This document shows positions 22,001 to 34,100 of a stretch of 64,000 nucleotides of DNA, in pieces. The position numbers were made by a program, and so were the translations under genes. The notes beneath the pieces are model-generated. The model did no database searches and was not told the DNA's origin. It saw only the letters and a program-made list of their open reading frames with translations. Position 1 is the stretch's first letter. Each line of letters starts with the position of its first letter. This DNA comes from Cinclus cinclus (lineage: Eukaryota > Chordata > Aves > Passeriformes > Cinclidae): contig NC_085060.1 of the NCBI RefSeq assembly GCF_963662255.1, forward strand, positions 9,735,630-9,799,629, written 5' to 3'.

Positions 22001-25000
22001 GTGGTGCCATGTGGCAGCTCTGCACTGCTGCCCTGCAGGGCCTGCTTTTCCTCCCTTCCTCCCATGGGCAGCAGCACCCAGACATCACAAGTGGTATCAA
22101 GACCTTGCGAGTGGCATCCCAGACCTAATGTCTCATATCCCACTTAATCTAAATGACTGTGACCAGCTTTATATGGCACATAAAACACTTCCTGCTCTGT
22201 GCAATTCCCACACCCTCTCCCTAGACTTCAATATGTTTAAGACAAGTAAGATCATGAGTGTTTAAGATATAGTTAATGGTTTAAGAAAGGGATTTAAAAC
22301 AAATTGCTGAATTAATGACTACTGTTATTGTTTCTTTTATTAGTACCTTATTAGCCTGTTTCCTGAGGGCAGAGCTCTTTGCATAGGATTTACCTCTCTT
22401 TAGACCCTGAGGAGCTCAGAAATTTGGTATAAACAGCTTTAGAAACCTTTTTGTGGTTTTTAGAATAGGTTGCAATGATCACAAGATGCTGCTGCCATCG
22501 TGTCCAAGCAGAACCCATGCTCTACACATCCCCAGCAGCTGCCAGCATGGGCAGGTCTCTTGGACAGAGGTTGTGGGCTCCTTCCCTCATGCATCAGCTC
22601 CTGCCCCTCTCTGCCCTGAATTGCTGTTTGGTAGCATCTCTTGGATACCCTCACCCAGCCTGGCTGCTTCTGCTATGTCACTCTTCTCACAGAGCACTCG
22701 TGCTTGTATTTCACATCTGGGCAGTCTGCCAAGGACAGACCAGGTCGAGCAAGTTCAAGAACATCCTCCTTTGTTTTGTTGTCTCAGGCTGCTTACTTCT
22801 TTTCCACAATAAAGGGGATGCTTTGAATTATCTGTGCACTAACCTGTATCTACACCTGCATTGGTCTGGGCATTCTGAGGGTAATTGAAATTTCTGGCCC
22901 CGGGTGAAAGCCTTCCTTGCAGATTGTCACTGTCACATCACAGATGATTCTTCTGTTCATTGTGTTGATGGGTGAAAGCAATGAAGTTTGTACTACGTTC
23001 AAATTTTCCCTGAGCTTGGCAGCATAAAAGCTCTAATATGGGTTCAGGCTGGTTGTTAGGTAGAAATTATGTGTCGGTTCTGTGTTTTTCCCTGCTGTCT
23101 TCTCTTGCCAATAATTTTCTGCAGCACACGGAATTCCTGTCATCCCGTCAGCCTGCGTCCTTCCAAAGTCACTTCAGTGCCCATGATCATCTTCTGTCTT
23201 TTCCCCTCTCTGCAGTGAGCTGCTGATCCCACACAGGAGCATCACGGTTCTCTCTGGGAGAGCTCTGCTGCACCCCCAAAACAGCCCCGCTCTGACCCCC
23301 TTGGGGCACCCCCAGAGGTTGTTCACAGGGCCTGGAACAAACTTGTTCTGTTGGTCCAGATGATGTGGCCACAGAGCCAGGGTGAGGCAATTTGCCCTGG
23401 AGTTACCAGTCCAGTCCAGGGAATATTGTCTACTGGTCAGAACTCCAGACTGGGAGACTGTGAGCACAGCCCAAACTCTGCCTTTGGTTTTTTTGGTAGG
23501 ATCTTGGGTAAAATTATTCTAAACTCTGTTTTTCATTTGCTAAAGGGTGGATGAAAATAATTCTCCAGAGGAGATAGGTGTTAGATTGATTGTTTCATGA
23601 TCACAAAGCCTTTGATATCCTTTCATCAAAGAGTTGTTTAGGGTTTTAAAGGTTGTTATAATCTGTGGAAGAGATGTTAATTCTCTGTGTGCAGCCTATA
23701 CAGAACATGGAGTCTCTAATGTTATTTGGGGACTAAGTATTAAACGCTGCCTTCAAAATGCTGACAGAAATTACCTTTCAGCCTCACACATGAGCTGATT
23801 AGAGTACGGTGTGCTTTGAAAGCTTCTTCACTTCTCATTAGACCCTCTCTTCTTGAGTCACCTCATAAGAGGCTAATTTACATTAAGTCTAGGCCACGCT
23901 AGGGTCTGGATTTCCCTTACGTCTTGGTAGCAAGAGCAAAACCCCTTGTGCTCGCTGCATAAGAATCACTAATTCTCTCCTCCACATCATAAATCCCAAG
24001 GCATGCTCTGAATCCCAAATAAGTTTGATTTAGAAAGAAATTAGGTGCACATTCTTCCTTTGACAATTTGCATTCCTGCCTTGGCTTGACTGCATTTTTC
24101 CATTAAAAGAGGGCACCATAGATTCCCAGATCCCCCTCTCCAGTGTGAACACAGTCTGAATTGGTGCTCTATTCTCCAGCCAAATTCCTGAGCCCACCTG
24201 GCCATGCTGAGCATGGTGGGTACCCCACTGCCCTCAGATTTAGCCCTGCTGCTCCACCAGGTCCAGCAGTAGCTGTTGGTGCTCCCGCTGCAGCAAACCA
24301 CTTTGAATATCCACAGTGGATACTCACAGCCAGGCAAACATTTGCCACCCACTGCTGTGTACAAAGGAATTACTTTACAGTCTTAGAAATTGCAAAACTC
24401 ATCTAATATAAAATGCATTGTTCTGTCTTTGTGTTTGTCCTGAAGAGAAGAAAGCCCTTAAAACCTTGTAAAGCCAATTACACTCTATCAAAATGAATTA
24501 GAGGAATTTAAAGAATACCTACCATGAGAATCTGGCTCAGCTTGACAAACTGTATTTTTATTATTATTATTTATTTGCTTTACTGCTGTGTCTGTAGCTA
24601 TACAATAATATTGCAAAGAAGAGAAAATGCTGACAGGTCATGTTCTGCTTCTATTGGCATTGCTGATGTTTTATATTTATATGACAAATATCCTGGCAAA
24701 GATTGGCAACTTTTACTTTGTTTCCTTTTTTCTGACATTGTTTTATACCTCTCTGGAGCAGCCTTATTAACCTCTGAATTTTCCAGTGGCACTGAAATGA
24801 TCAAAAGAGTTCTTGTGGTAAGCATTGCAAAGTTGTCCTTCCCTCAGCACCACAAATGCTGCAGGTCCTTTCTTTAGGGAAGCAAAATATATTTCAGAAC
24901 ACTGTTCTTTGTGTTTGCAGGAATGTATCATGTTATTACTTTCAATTTTCAAATTCTGCTTGCTTCCTGTTACAAAATATTCCAAAATGTAATGTTTTTT

Positions 25001-26310
25001 AACATTTGCTGGGCAAACTGCTGCTAAATTAGAATTGTTTCAATCATGAATTTTTATTCATGAAATTTCAAAACCTTAAATACTTCCAAGACAGTAGAAG
25101 AAGGTAAATTTCTCTACTTTTCATTATTTTATAAACAAATAGAACAATATTGATTATGTTAAATCAACATTATTGTACTGTTCACGTACCATTTTCCTTT
25201 GGGCCTGGGCAAGGAAACACTTGTGGCATTACGTGCAAGTTGAAAATCTGTGGGACTGTAGAAATTGTGAGGTTTTATTTTTGTGGGGAATTTCCCTACA
25301 CATAAAGAAACAGATTTTTTTTAAAAAAAATATTTTTTTTTTCTTGTGGATGAAACCAAGAAATTCCCATCCAAACAAAAACTGAAATTTTAGTTTTAAA
25401 ATTATCAAGACAAGGGCTCTGAAGCAAGTGGGCTGGCAAGCAATGACATCTCCCTGGGGAACTTCACACAGCATCCACTGAAGAGGGGACAAACAAGATG
25501 TATCCATACAAGAGGTGCCATTCCCCTTTTTCACTCAGTGTTTCTGCCTGGAATAACACTTGGACTCTGACTGCTCTCTTCTTTCTCTGCCTTCTTCACA
25601 TTCTCCATTTTTTTTTCTTAGAGTCCCAGAAAGTCTGCAGCCCCAGCATGAGCCTCAAAGGGTGCACAAGAGAGGATGCACAAGGTGCTGCACAGATGTG
25701 GAGGTGTCCTGCAGACAGAAACTCTAACCAAGCATTCCCATGGGATGAGCTCCCAGCTGCCCAGCTGGGACACAACGCAGAACCCCACTGCTCCCCCATC
25801 CCTGAGGAGCTCCCAGGGAGGTGTCACTGCCAGGCTAAAGGGCACTGCAGGCTTTCCCCTGTGAGACCGGGCAGCTCCTCTCACCTCTGCTCAGACACTG
25901 GGAAAGCTGCTTGGAGCTCTCCAGCAGGGCTCGGCTCTAAAGCTGCTGAATGCTGTGACTTCTGGCACTGAGCTGCCCTTCCAGGGCCCTGCTCAGAAAA
26001 CCATTTCTCACTGAATTAAGGGGAATTTAAGTATGTGTTTATGCATCTCGATGAACAGAGAGAGCCTGTTGAATCAAAGGAACTACTGAGAGCAGAGGCC
26101 CTTAAAAATAATGATTTTTTTTTTTCTTGTAAAAGTATCTGTTATTTATTCCCAAGTTCTTATCTTGTTTATAACAAAGAATGAACAAAATTCCTTTCCC
26201 AAGGCTGGATGGTTCTGGAGCATATCCACACCAAACAAGGACAAAAATAAGCTTCATTTCAGACAGAATAAATAAGCAAACACTTCTTAGTCTCTTGCCT
26301 TCTATCTCTC

Positions 26311-26345
26311 TTCTCTCTCTTTTTTTTTTTTTTTTTTTTTTTTTT
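26311..26345. repeat. TC-rich tract and T26 homopolymer
   Basis: A short CT-repeat leads into an uninterrupted run of 26 T residues (26320-26345). Viewed on the minus strand it is a poly-A run, but I see no retroposed body upstream of it. Length in the assembly may be unreliable. Confidence 0.9.
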
Positions 26346-27221
26346 GTATTCCTCTCTACACAGTAACCATAAGGTATTATGGCCTTATCCAAAGTCTGCT
26401 GGACTTGATGGAACTCTTTCTCTTCACGTGAATGGGTTTTGGTACTCTGGTGTCAGAGTATGGCAATATCTTTATGGAGGCTTCTCATCTACTGTCTAGA
26501 AAAAGGAATATTATTAAAATACCAGCCCAGCACACAGCCCCCAAGAAATTTCAACATTCACTGTGTTACTCAATTTAAAATTACCCTGTTTTCTTGCTGA
26601 ACATTCTTTAAGAGCATCAAATCTGTAGCACTGGATAGGCTTCCAACCTCTGGCTCATTTTACAAACAATCTTTAAACCACAATTGCCTCCGAAGTACAT
26701 CACACACAAAGGTAAAAACACTATCTTCCAAACATTATCATAAACCATCCTTAAGATGAATGTGCCCCAAACCAGATGTCCCCGTGGTTGCAATAAGGAT
26801 GTTTGCTGCTGGTTTGCTGATTTTTGTCACTGGGCAAGGCACAGCCTGACAAGCTGATATTGCTGGGGCTGCACAGTCAGGGTGGTGTCCTGGCCTCTCC
26901 CCTGATAAATCCAGCTGATAGAGCCACCATGGCTTTAGTGAGACAGGGGAAACACAAAATGCCCATAGGCCCTTCTATTTCAGCTGATGAATTTCATATG
27001 AATGATCTGGAACATTTTTGCCACTGAGGCCCTGAGCCAGCTGTCACTGCTGTCACTGGAGGGCTGCAATGGAGGTGATTCCCACAGTGGGACAAGCTCA
27101 TGGTTCCTGTGCCACCCTAGTCCCATGGATGGATGCATTTCACTGTTTGACGGTGATTTTCCAGACCTCTAAGTGCTACCTATGGAAACACTTGGCCTCT
27201 TGCATGTCACAGAGGGGCTTG

Positions 27222-27690
27222 ATCATGTCCAGAGAAGGACACAGAGCTGTGGAAAGGTCTGGAGCACGAGTCTGATGAGAGGGAGCTGGGGGGGCTCAGC
27301 CTGGAGAAAAGGAGGCTCAGAGGGGACCTTCTCACTCTCTACAGCTCCATGAAAGGAGGGCGCAGCCAGGCGAGGCTCAGTCTCTTGTGCCAAGTAAAAG
27401 CAACAGGACATGAAGAAAGGGGCTCAAATTGTGCCATGGGAGGCTTAGATTTGACTAGGAAAAGGAATTAGGAAATTAGTAAATTAGGAACTTTACTGAA
27501 AGGGTTGTCAAGCAGTGGCAAAGGATGCCCAGGCAAGTGGTAGAGTCACCATCCCTGGAGGTGGATAAAAAGCATGTGGCTGTGGCACTTGGGGACATGG
27601 GTCAGTGGTGGGCTTGGCAGAGCTGGGTTAGCAGCTGGAGTTGACCATTTTAGAGATCTTTCCCAACCTATACAGTTCTAGGATTCTGTA
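27222..27690 (+). mobile_element. CR1 LINE fragment (3' portion), plus strand
   Basis: The sequence matches the 3' part of avian CR1: a GGTCTGGAGCAC segment, then CAGCCTGGAGAAAAGGAGG, later CACCATCCCTGGAGGTGG, and the terminal TTTCCCAACCTATACAGTTC with a degenerate ATTCTGT tail. The copy is diverged, with a lower-similarity middle (about 27420-27520), so it is an old, 5'-truncated, inactive insertion. It lies in the intergenic region between IL1RAPL2 and NRK. Confidence 0.9.
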
Positions 27691-29842
27691 CTGGTATCAC
27701 ACAAAACTGAGTCAACAAGAGGCCCCCGAGCTCAGGTCCCCACCCCCACACTAAAAGCAGAGGGGTACAGGCAGGTCTGATTCATGTATATATTGTCACA
27801 GTACTCAATACACACTCAGAAATCTTAAAGCAGATTGTGACTTGGCACCTGTAACTAAAATATATTGTTATACAGACACTCAATGTGCTTTTGCAAAATG
27901 ACTGAAAACCTGTTCTTTTCATGTTTCCTCAATACAAACATGACTGCATTTTGCTTTAGAATAACTACTGCTCTGAGACATGTTATCATTGGGTAAATGA
28001 ACTTGGTATCAATATTAAATCCTTGTAAATAAAAGAAGCAGACCAACCTGCATATGATTTTCTTTTCTTTTCTTCTTTTTTTTTTGAGTTTGCATGCTTA
28101 ATACAGAACTAGCAGGTTTAAAATCTTACTGAACATTCTATGTGAATTAATCAGATTCTAGAGTAATGTGGGAAGGAAAAATAATGAGAAATACAGCTTT
28201 TCATTTAAACATATGCAGCTCTTTTCATGCAGGGTTTTCATTTAGGATTTTTTCTGTCTTTTTTTAATTACACTTTGCATCAAAGAACATAGCCAGTGTA
28301 AACACAGTCTGTAACACTTATAAAACAGTGCAAATTTTGTAAATTTTTGGGAGGAAGTTGAAATACATATATTTATAATGGAGGTAAAATCGCTTTCTTT
28401 CTCAGTAGAAAAATACATCTATTAAACACCTATGTTTGGAAATTAACTTCACAAAAGAACAAGTTATAGTTCTATACTGTGTAATAAATTAATATCTTTT
28501 CTAGATTTCCATTTTCAGTGTTAGTGTCAAATGCATAATAATGTTAGAAAATATGAGAGAATCAAGTGTTATTTAGAATCTAATGAAAAATCTTACAGAC
28601 AATGACTGGTGAAGGAGGGCACAGAATAAAGAACAGGGGAAAGAAGCAATGGAAAAATACTGACCTCTATGAGTTATTGCATATTTGAGATAATTTTAAT
28701 GGCCTTTGGGCCAATTCTGGATACTTTTAAGTCTTAGGTCAGTGTTTGTTTCCATTTGACTGTAAGGTACAATTTAGGAACCACAGCAAAATGTCAAGGA
28801 TTTACTGAACTTGTTTGCTGATGAAATCACAGGCAGCTGAGTGCAGAGTGCTAACTTTTATTCATGCAATCAAAGAGAAGAATGTTAAAGACATAGTGAA
28901 ACACAGGCAAGGTTGCCTGTCTTAAAAATATTTTTGGGAACTTGCAGATCTTATTGAGAAAAAACTCTCACGTCTGCTCTGTTTTCATTAGAGCCATGCC
29001 AAAACCTCCAAAACTGGCTTTTGCCTTCATTATTTAGAGCTTTTTTCCTTCAATATTGTTGCCTCCATATTCTGACTCTGCAGCCCTCACCCAGCTGAAT
29101 GTGGAAATCTCCATGAAACACACTGGTACTCGCTGAGCAGCAACACCTGATGCTGAGCACCTGTGTAACAATTCTCACCCACCAGCAGCAGGAATGCCAT
29201 TCACAAGAGCCAAATGACAGGATCCAATTTGACTGATGGGATCACTCACACAAGTGTGAAATGCAAGACCTTGCCAGTTGATTAAAAATATTATTTTTCA
29301 CTAGTTGCACAGACAGCAGAAATATTCCTGGTTCTGCCATATTTAAAAGTTACATAAATTGGCAGGTAGAGAAACGTGAGAAAACTGTTTCAGGTGATTA
29401 TCACTGCAACAGAAGTCAGACTTACTAGTAAACCTGAATAATGAATAATTTAGCACTTAATCTCTGAATATTGCTGTAGTACTTCTTTTCTATTGCTGAT
29501 GTTCTCACAAAAAAGGTTAATTTCAAATTGTAACTACTGGTTTTGGAAAAAAAATCCTACATAAAATTACTTTTCTACAAATCTTTGATCTTAAGAAATT
29601 TCAGATTAATGAACTGGCCAGTAGACAGCTAAATTTATACTTAAACTGTTAGGAAAAAGTCATTAAAAATCTGCAAAAAAATTGTGAAATAATCTATAGC
29701 TGACAGAAAAATTGTTTAAAATCCTCCTAAATATCTTCCAACATTCTAGTAAGTTGTTTAATAAAACCACATTGCTAAACATTGACTAGGAATAGAACAT
29801 GCCTCAATAATAAAATGAAGAGATGCTGATGGGAGCAGGTGA

Positions 29843-29877
29843 TTTATTTTGTAGTAACTGTTACTATGCACTTTATT
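29843..29877 (-). terminator. IL1RAPL2: Candidate IL1RAPL2 polyadenylation signals
   Basis: On the minus strand two AATAAA hexamers occur close together (29877-29872 and 29848-29843), about 560-595 bases past the IL1RAPL2 stop codon. A T-rich stretch follows downstream of the second (around 29818-29805), as a downstream element would. The implied 3' UTR is 30438 down to about 29825. Other AATAAA hexamers occur further downstream, so this choice is tentative. Confidence 0.35.
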
Positions 29878-30438
29878 GATAAAGCTTCGTCTGCATTGTT
29901 TCAGCTGGGTATCTCCTAAGAAGTATTTGCAAGACACTGTTACCAGGAAGGTTTCCTTCTCCTTCCTTTTCAAGATGATTCACCCCTTGTGGTCTGCGCA
30001 GGAGACAGTAATTTTTGTAGCATTATTAGAATTTCAAACTGTACTGTAGTCTATATGAAAAACCCTACAACTTCTGTGTATTCCAAATACTGTTACTTAA
30101 ATATGTATGGATGCTGGAGATCGTATACAGTGACCTTTTATCCATCCCAGAGTGTAAACCTACTGTGAAGTGGCAGGATGCGTTTTTTCTCTCCCCCCTC
30201 CTTTTTAAAGAAGCAATAAAACTGTACCTTAAAAGACAGGAAGGACATTACTGAGTTACAAAAGAATGCCCCCTTCATCAATAATTTGTAAATGTAAACA
30301 AAAAAGTTCAAGTAGAAAAGCAAACAAGTGTGCTGCTGCTTTGAATAGGTTTTCTCACCCCATGCGGGTAGGGCAAAGTTCTTTACAGACGTCTCTTCAT
30401 GGCGGCCATGAAGCATCTCTAAAGAGCCCTGGTGCTCA

Positions 30439-31136
30439 CTACCAGATATCACTGGTGAAGCTGAGCTCCTTGGCCGATAAAGGTAGCAAGGGGTTGTTCC
30501 TGTGGAACTGCTGGGGGTCCTTGACGGCGTTGTTGAGAGGTAGCTGTCCGTTGAGGAGCGCCAGGGGGATGTTACAGTACGTGCGCTGGTTGCTGACGGA
30601 GGCCATGGGCAGCGTGGCCGCAGACACGTCGTACTCGTATCCTCCGCAGCAGTGCCTCATGTGCACTGAGCCTGCCTGCTGGAAATCGCCTACATCCGCC
30701 CGGGACTCCACCAGCGTGGCAGAAGTGCCTGTGACCGCAAGGGAGGGCACAGTCTGCAGGTCTCCAAAGAGGCCCTGCTCCGCGGAATCCAGCACCTGAT
30801 GCCGGGACACCACCTCCTTTTTCTTCCCTGGCATTTCAAAGACTAGGCGCTTCCAAAACTTAGAATTCAGTTTGCTGCTTTTTGGTCCTTTCCACTTGAC
30901 CACTGAGAGAAGTTTGATGGTGTGCTTTAATGTTTCCACTTCATGATAATTCACCTTCCCTTTTAATTCAGTACACTCAATCAAAATAACTTTGATTTCT
31001 CCACTGACTAGCATGTTATGGAGTCTGTTTTCCATCTCAAAAATACTCCATCCTCTCCTGAGAACATAGTCTGGAGTTAACACGATAATGAGTCTTCTGC
31101 TTTGCTCAACACATCTTGTGAGATCTTCAATGTAGG
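30439..31136 (-). CDS. IL1RAPL2: IL1RAPL2 last coding exon: C-terminal half of TIR domain and cytoplasmic tail
   Basis: This exon encodes 231 residues and a TAG stop (30441-30439). It begins after an AG acceptor (31138-31137); its first two bases complete a Thr codon split with the exon at 39617, giving SGT then YIEDLTRCVEQSRRLIIV. TIR box 3 is visible as NSKFWKRL. The rest is the long tail typical of IL1RAPL1 and IL1RAPL2, absent from classical IL-1 receptors. The tail assigns the gene to IL1RAPL2: HQVLDSAEQGLFGDLQ, the HCCGGYEYD cysteine pair, NGQLPLNN and the terminal KELSFTSDIW fit that paralog, whereas IL1RAPL1 ends differently. IL1RAPL proteins are neuronal membrane proteins linked to synapse organisation; their TIR domain and tail face the cytoplasm. 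I see no frameshift or premature stop. Confidence 0.97.
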
Positions 31137-34100
31137 CTACAAATTATAGAAAGAGAGAAAGAGTAAAGAATAAAGAAGTCTATTGTATTAAAACATCAGG
31201 CTTGCAATCAAGTATAACAAAACCCTGCATTTTACTGATCCACACCATTTAAAACAATGGGAATTCCAATATACTTCAACAAAAATAGGACTGAGTATCA
31301 CAAAATATCTCTATTTATGGAGTTCCCATAGAAAACTTTTTAATAACACCCTCCATCCTTTGCTATATTTCCCTGTTCATTGCAGCAGAATGACATTTGC
31401 ATAACACCCTTGCTGTGTAGGTGCCTTAGTGAATAAAACACACAGTTCACTTAGTGAAAAAAATGTAGGTCAAGATCAATGTAATGTTTGTGTAAATTCT
31501 AACATTAACATTGGTTATGATTAACACCGCACTGTGGGACGCACGCTCTGGGAGGCACTTCCCGTGTTCCAGATGCAAAGACATGAGGGTGCTGCAGGGT
31601 GTGTGAACCGTAACTTGCAAAAGCTCAAAAAGAAATGAACCCTCATCACATGCAGAGCTTGTGCTATTGCATAGAAGCATCATGGTAGCTTTTCCTTCTT
31701 TACCTTTGACCACAAAAGCATAAGAACATTCTTTTTGGCCCAGTGGTCTGTTTAAATATCACAAACCTGTGCTTCTATGTACCCCAAGGTATTAACAGAG
31801 ACTTCACAAGTGACAGAACAAATGGAAAATTTAAACATATTCAAAGTATTTATTTGTTGAGACATCAGTGACAAAGAAAAGAGTAGAATTCATTTATTCA
31901 TGCATGCCAAGTAGTTGCAAATGATCAGTGTAAGCAGAACTGCCAGCCCCATCAGCAGCTCCATGACACCAGTTTATTGAACTTCAAAATATTTGTGAAG
32001 TTGGACTTTGATCCCTGAGGTTCACTTATCCCAGGGATGGTAGGGAAGAGAATCCAAATACACTGGTCTGACATGGAACAGGATGGGAAAGAGATCTACT
32101 TACAGACCTGATCCAAAACTCATTCAAATGAACAGACTTCATTCAACAAATTTCAATGGGTTTTGGGTCAAGACCAGAAAAATTAAATCCTTTGAACAAA
32201 ACCACTAAGGGCAGAAAAATGTTCATTGCTTGCACAGCATTACAACTGCAAGCTTTGAGACAGGATATCTTTAAACTGTGTTTTTAAACTACATGAACCT
32301 CTTGACCATGCTACTGGGAATGTGCTGCCTAACAAGAGAGGAGAAGCATGTGTTAGAAATGAAGACTTGGACACAAGAGCTGCACAGAACAGATCTTTAC
32401 TCAGCACAGGGCAGGACCTCTCTTACACATCTGTCCTCTAGAAGGAACAATAATTACAAATAACATCATTAATCAACATCTGTTACTGCAAGACTCATTT
32501 TATAGTCCCAGGCACCATACCACAGCATGCTTATTCACACCACTTCCAGTAAAGTAAATAGCTACAAAATAGGCCAGCAGGAACATTCTGAAACAACTTA
32601 TTTTCATGAGACTGAAGGCATAGTTAGCATCAAATCTGCCTTTACTGGTGTTTTATTTCACCACTTAGCAGCAAGAAGAATTTCTTTCACAAATGGAAAA
32701 AAGAGGCAATTGCAAACATCCCACAGACACACAAAAATTTAAGACATACACATACATTACAAATGTCTATGCAACAGTCCTGACTTTCAGTTAATGGTTT
32801 ATGACTTTTTAATCATGCAGCATTTACAGTTGTTTTTTTTTTCCTCTCGAAATACTTTATGAGAAAACAAACCCCCCCCATTGTTCTGTGTAAAATAGTT
32901 ACTCATTAATGAAAAAAATTCAACATTAAAATCCATGGGAGAGGCAGTGGAGCGGGGAGAGAATCAGCAACAATGAGAAAATGATAAGCAGAACTGGTGA
33001 AACAAAACTTAAGGAAAGGTAGAAATGTTCAATACAATGGAAAGATATTATCCCAATGTATCAACAGCTCAGACTCTTCATTTTCTTCCTTTCTTTCTGC
33101 TCCCAAAAAGAAAGAATTTAGGTGGGAAGCTTCATCATTAGAGGTTGAATCTGCAAGATACAGTAAAACAACAAACTATCATGCATCTTTCCTGAGACAT
33201 ATTCATCCCTCCTCCAAACACCTCAGAACACTGCTATGCACAAGACAATTCTCTGCAGGACACAATACTGGGCAGTGCCATATGTCCAGGGTAGTGCTGA
33301 GCATGGCCATGCATATCCAAATGCATCCAATTGAGAAAAAACACAAACCAACAAAACAAACAAAAAAAAATCACTCCACTTTCATCTCTTCATATATCCA
33401 GCACCAACCATTTCAATAGCAACACGCTGGCAATAATCCATCATACCATAGCAGTCAAAAAGTTGTCAGTCTTTGCCTGGGGCAAACAGGGTGGAAAGAA
33501 GATGGGAGAAATCCCTTATTTTCTTAGGCGGACATTTCTCTCCTCTGTGCTTCTCATGTGTCTTTTGGATGCCCACCTTCCTTACTGGGTATTGCTACAC
33601 GTTAGAGCTCTGTCCTCAGCTGACTGAGGAACATTTTCACAAATGGCCGTGAGGTGATCCCTCAAATTCCACGTTTGGGGCCTGTCACTAGCAAATGTGG
33701 CCAGTGAAGACGGGACTTGCTGATGCACTGAGCATAAAGTATACTGAGTTATAAGAAACTGGAACCCCAAATTTCCAGCTATCTGGTCCAGAAGTACTTG
33801 GTACTCCAGCTAAACCCAGCTTGGGACTACTACTGAAGGCAGGGGAAATTTTTCTGGAACCTGTGGTTCCATTGGGTGTACTCTACAATATATCAGATTT
33901 GCACATCTTGAACATTTCTGTGAAGGAAAGCATGGGGAGACAGATTCCTGACTGGAATTTCCAGCTTTATTTTTCCTAGTGCTACCAGTCTGACTCCATA
34001 AACCTCTGAGTTGCTAAATCATCAGCTCTCCTTCTTACTTCAGAATTGGATACTTCCCAAAATACTGCAGGTTCAGTTGTCTGTCTCAAGTGTTCAGTCC

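Larger units (their letters stand above)
10061..29842. other. Intergenic region between IL1RAPL2 and NRK
   Basis: About 20 kb lies between the presumed 3' end of IL1RAPL2 and the NRK promoter region. I see no exon I can assign on either strand. It contains the CR1 copy at 27222-27690, A-rich tracts near 14778 and 18971, the pyrimidine/poly-T tract near 26310, and AT-rich unique sequence. Moderately GC-rich segments, for example 21300-22140 and 25600-25980, remain CpG-poor and carry only chance open frames. A non-coding RNA gene cannot be excluded from sequence alone. Confidence 0.6.
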
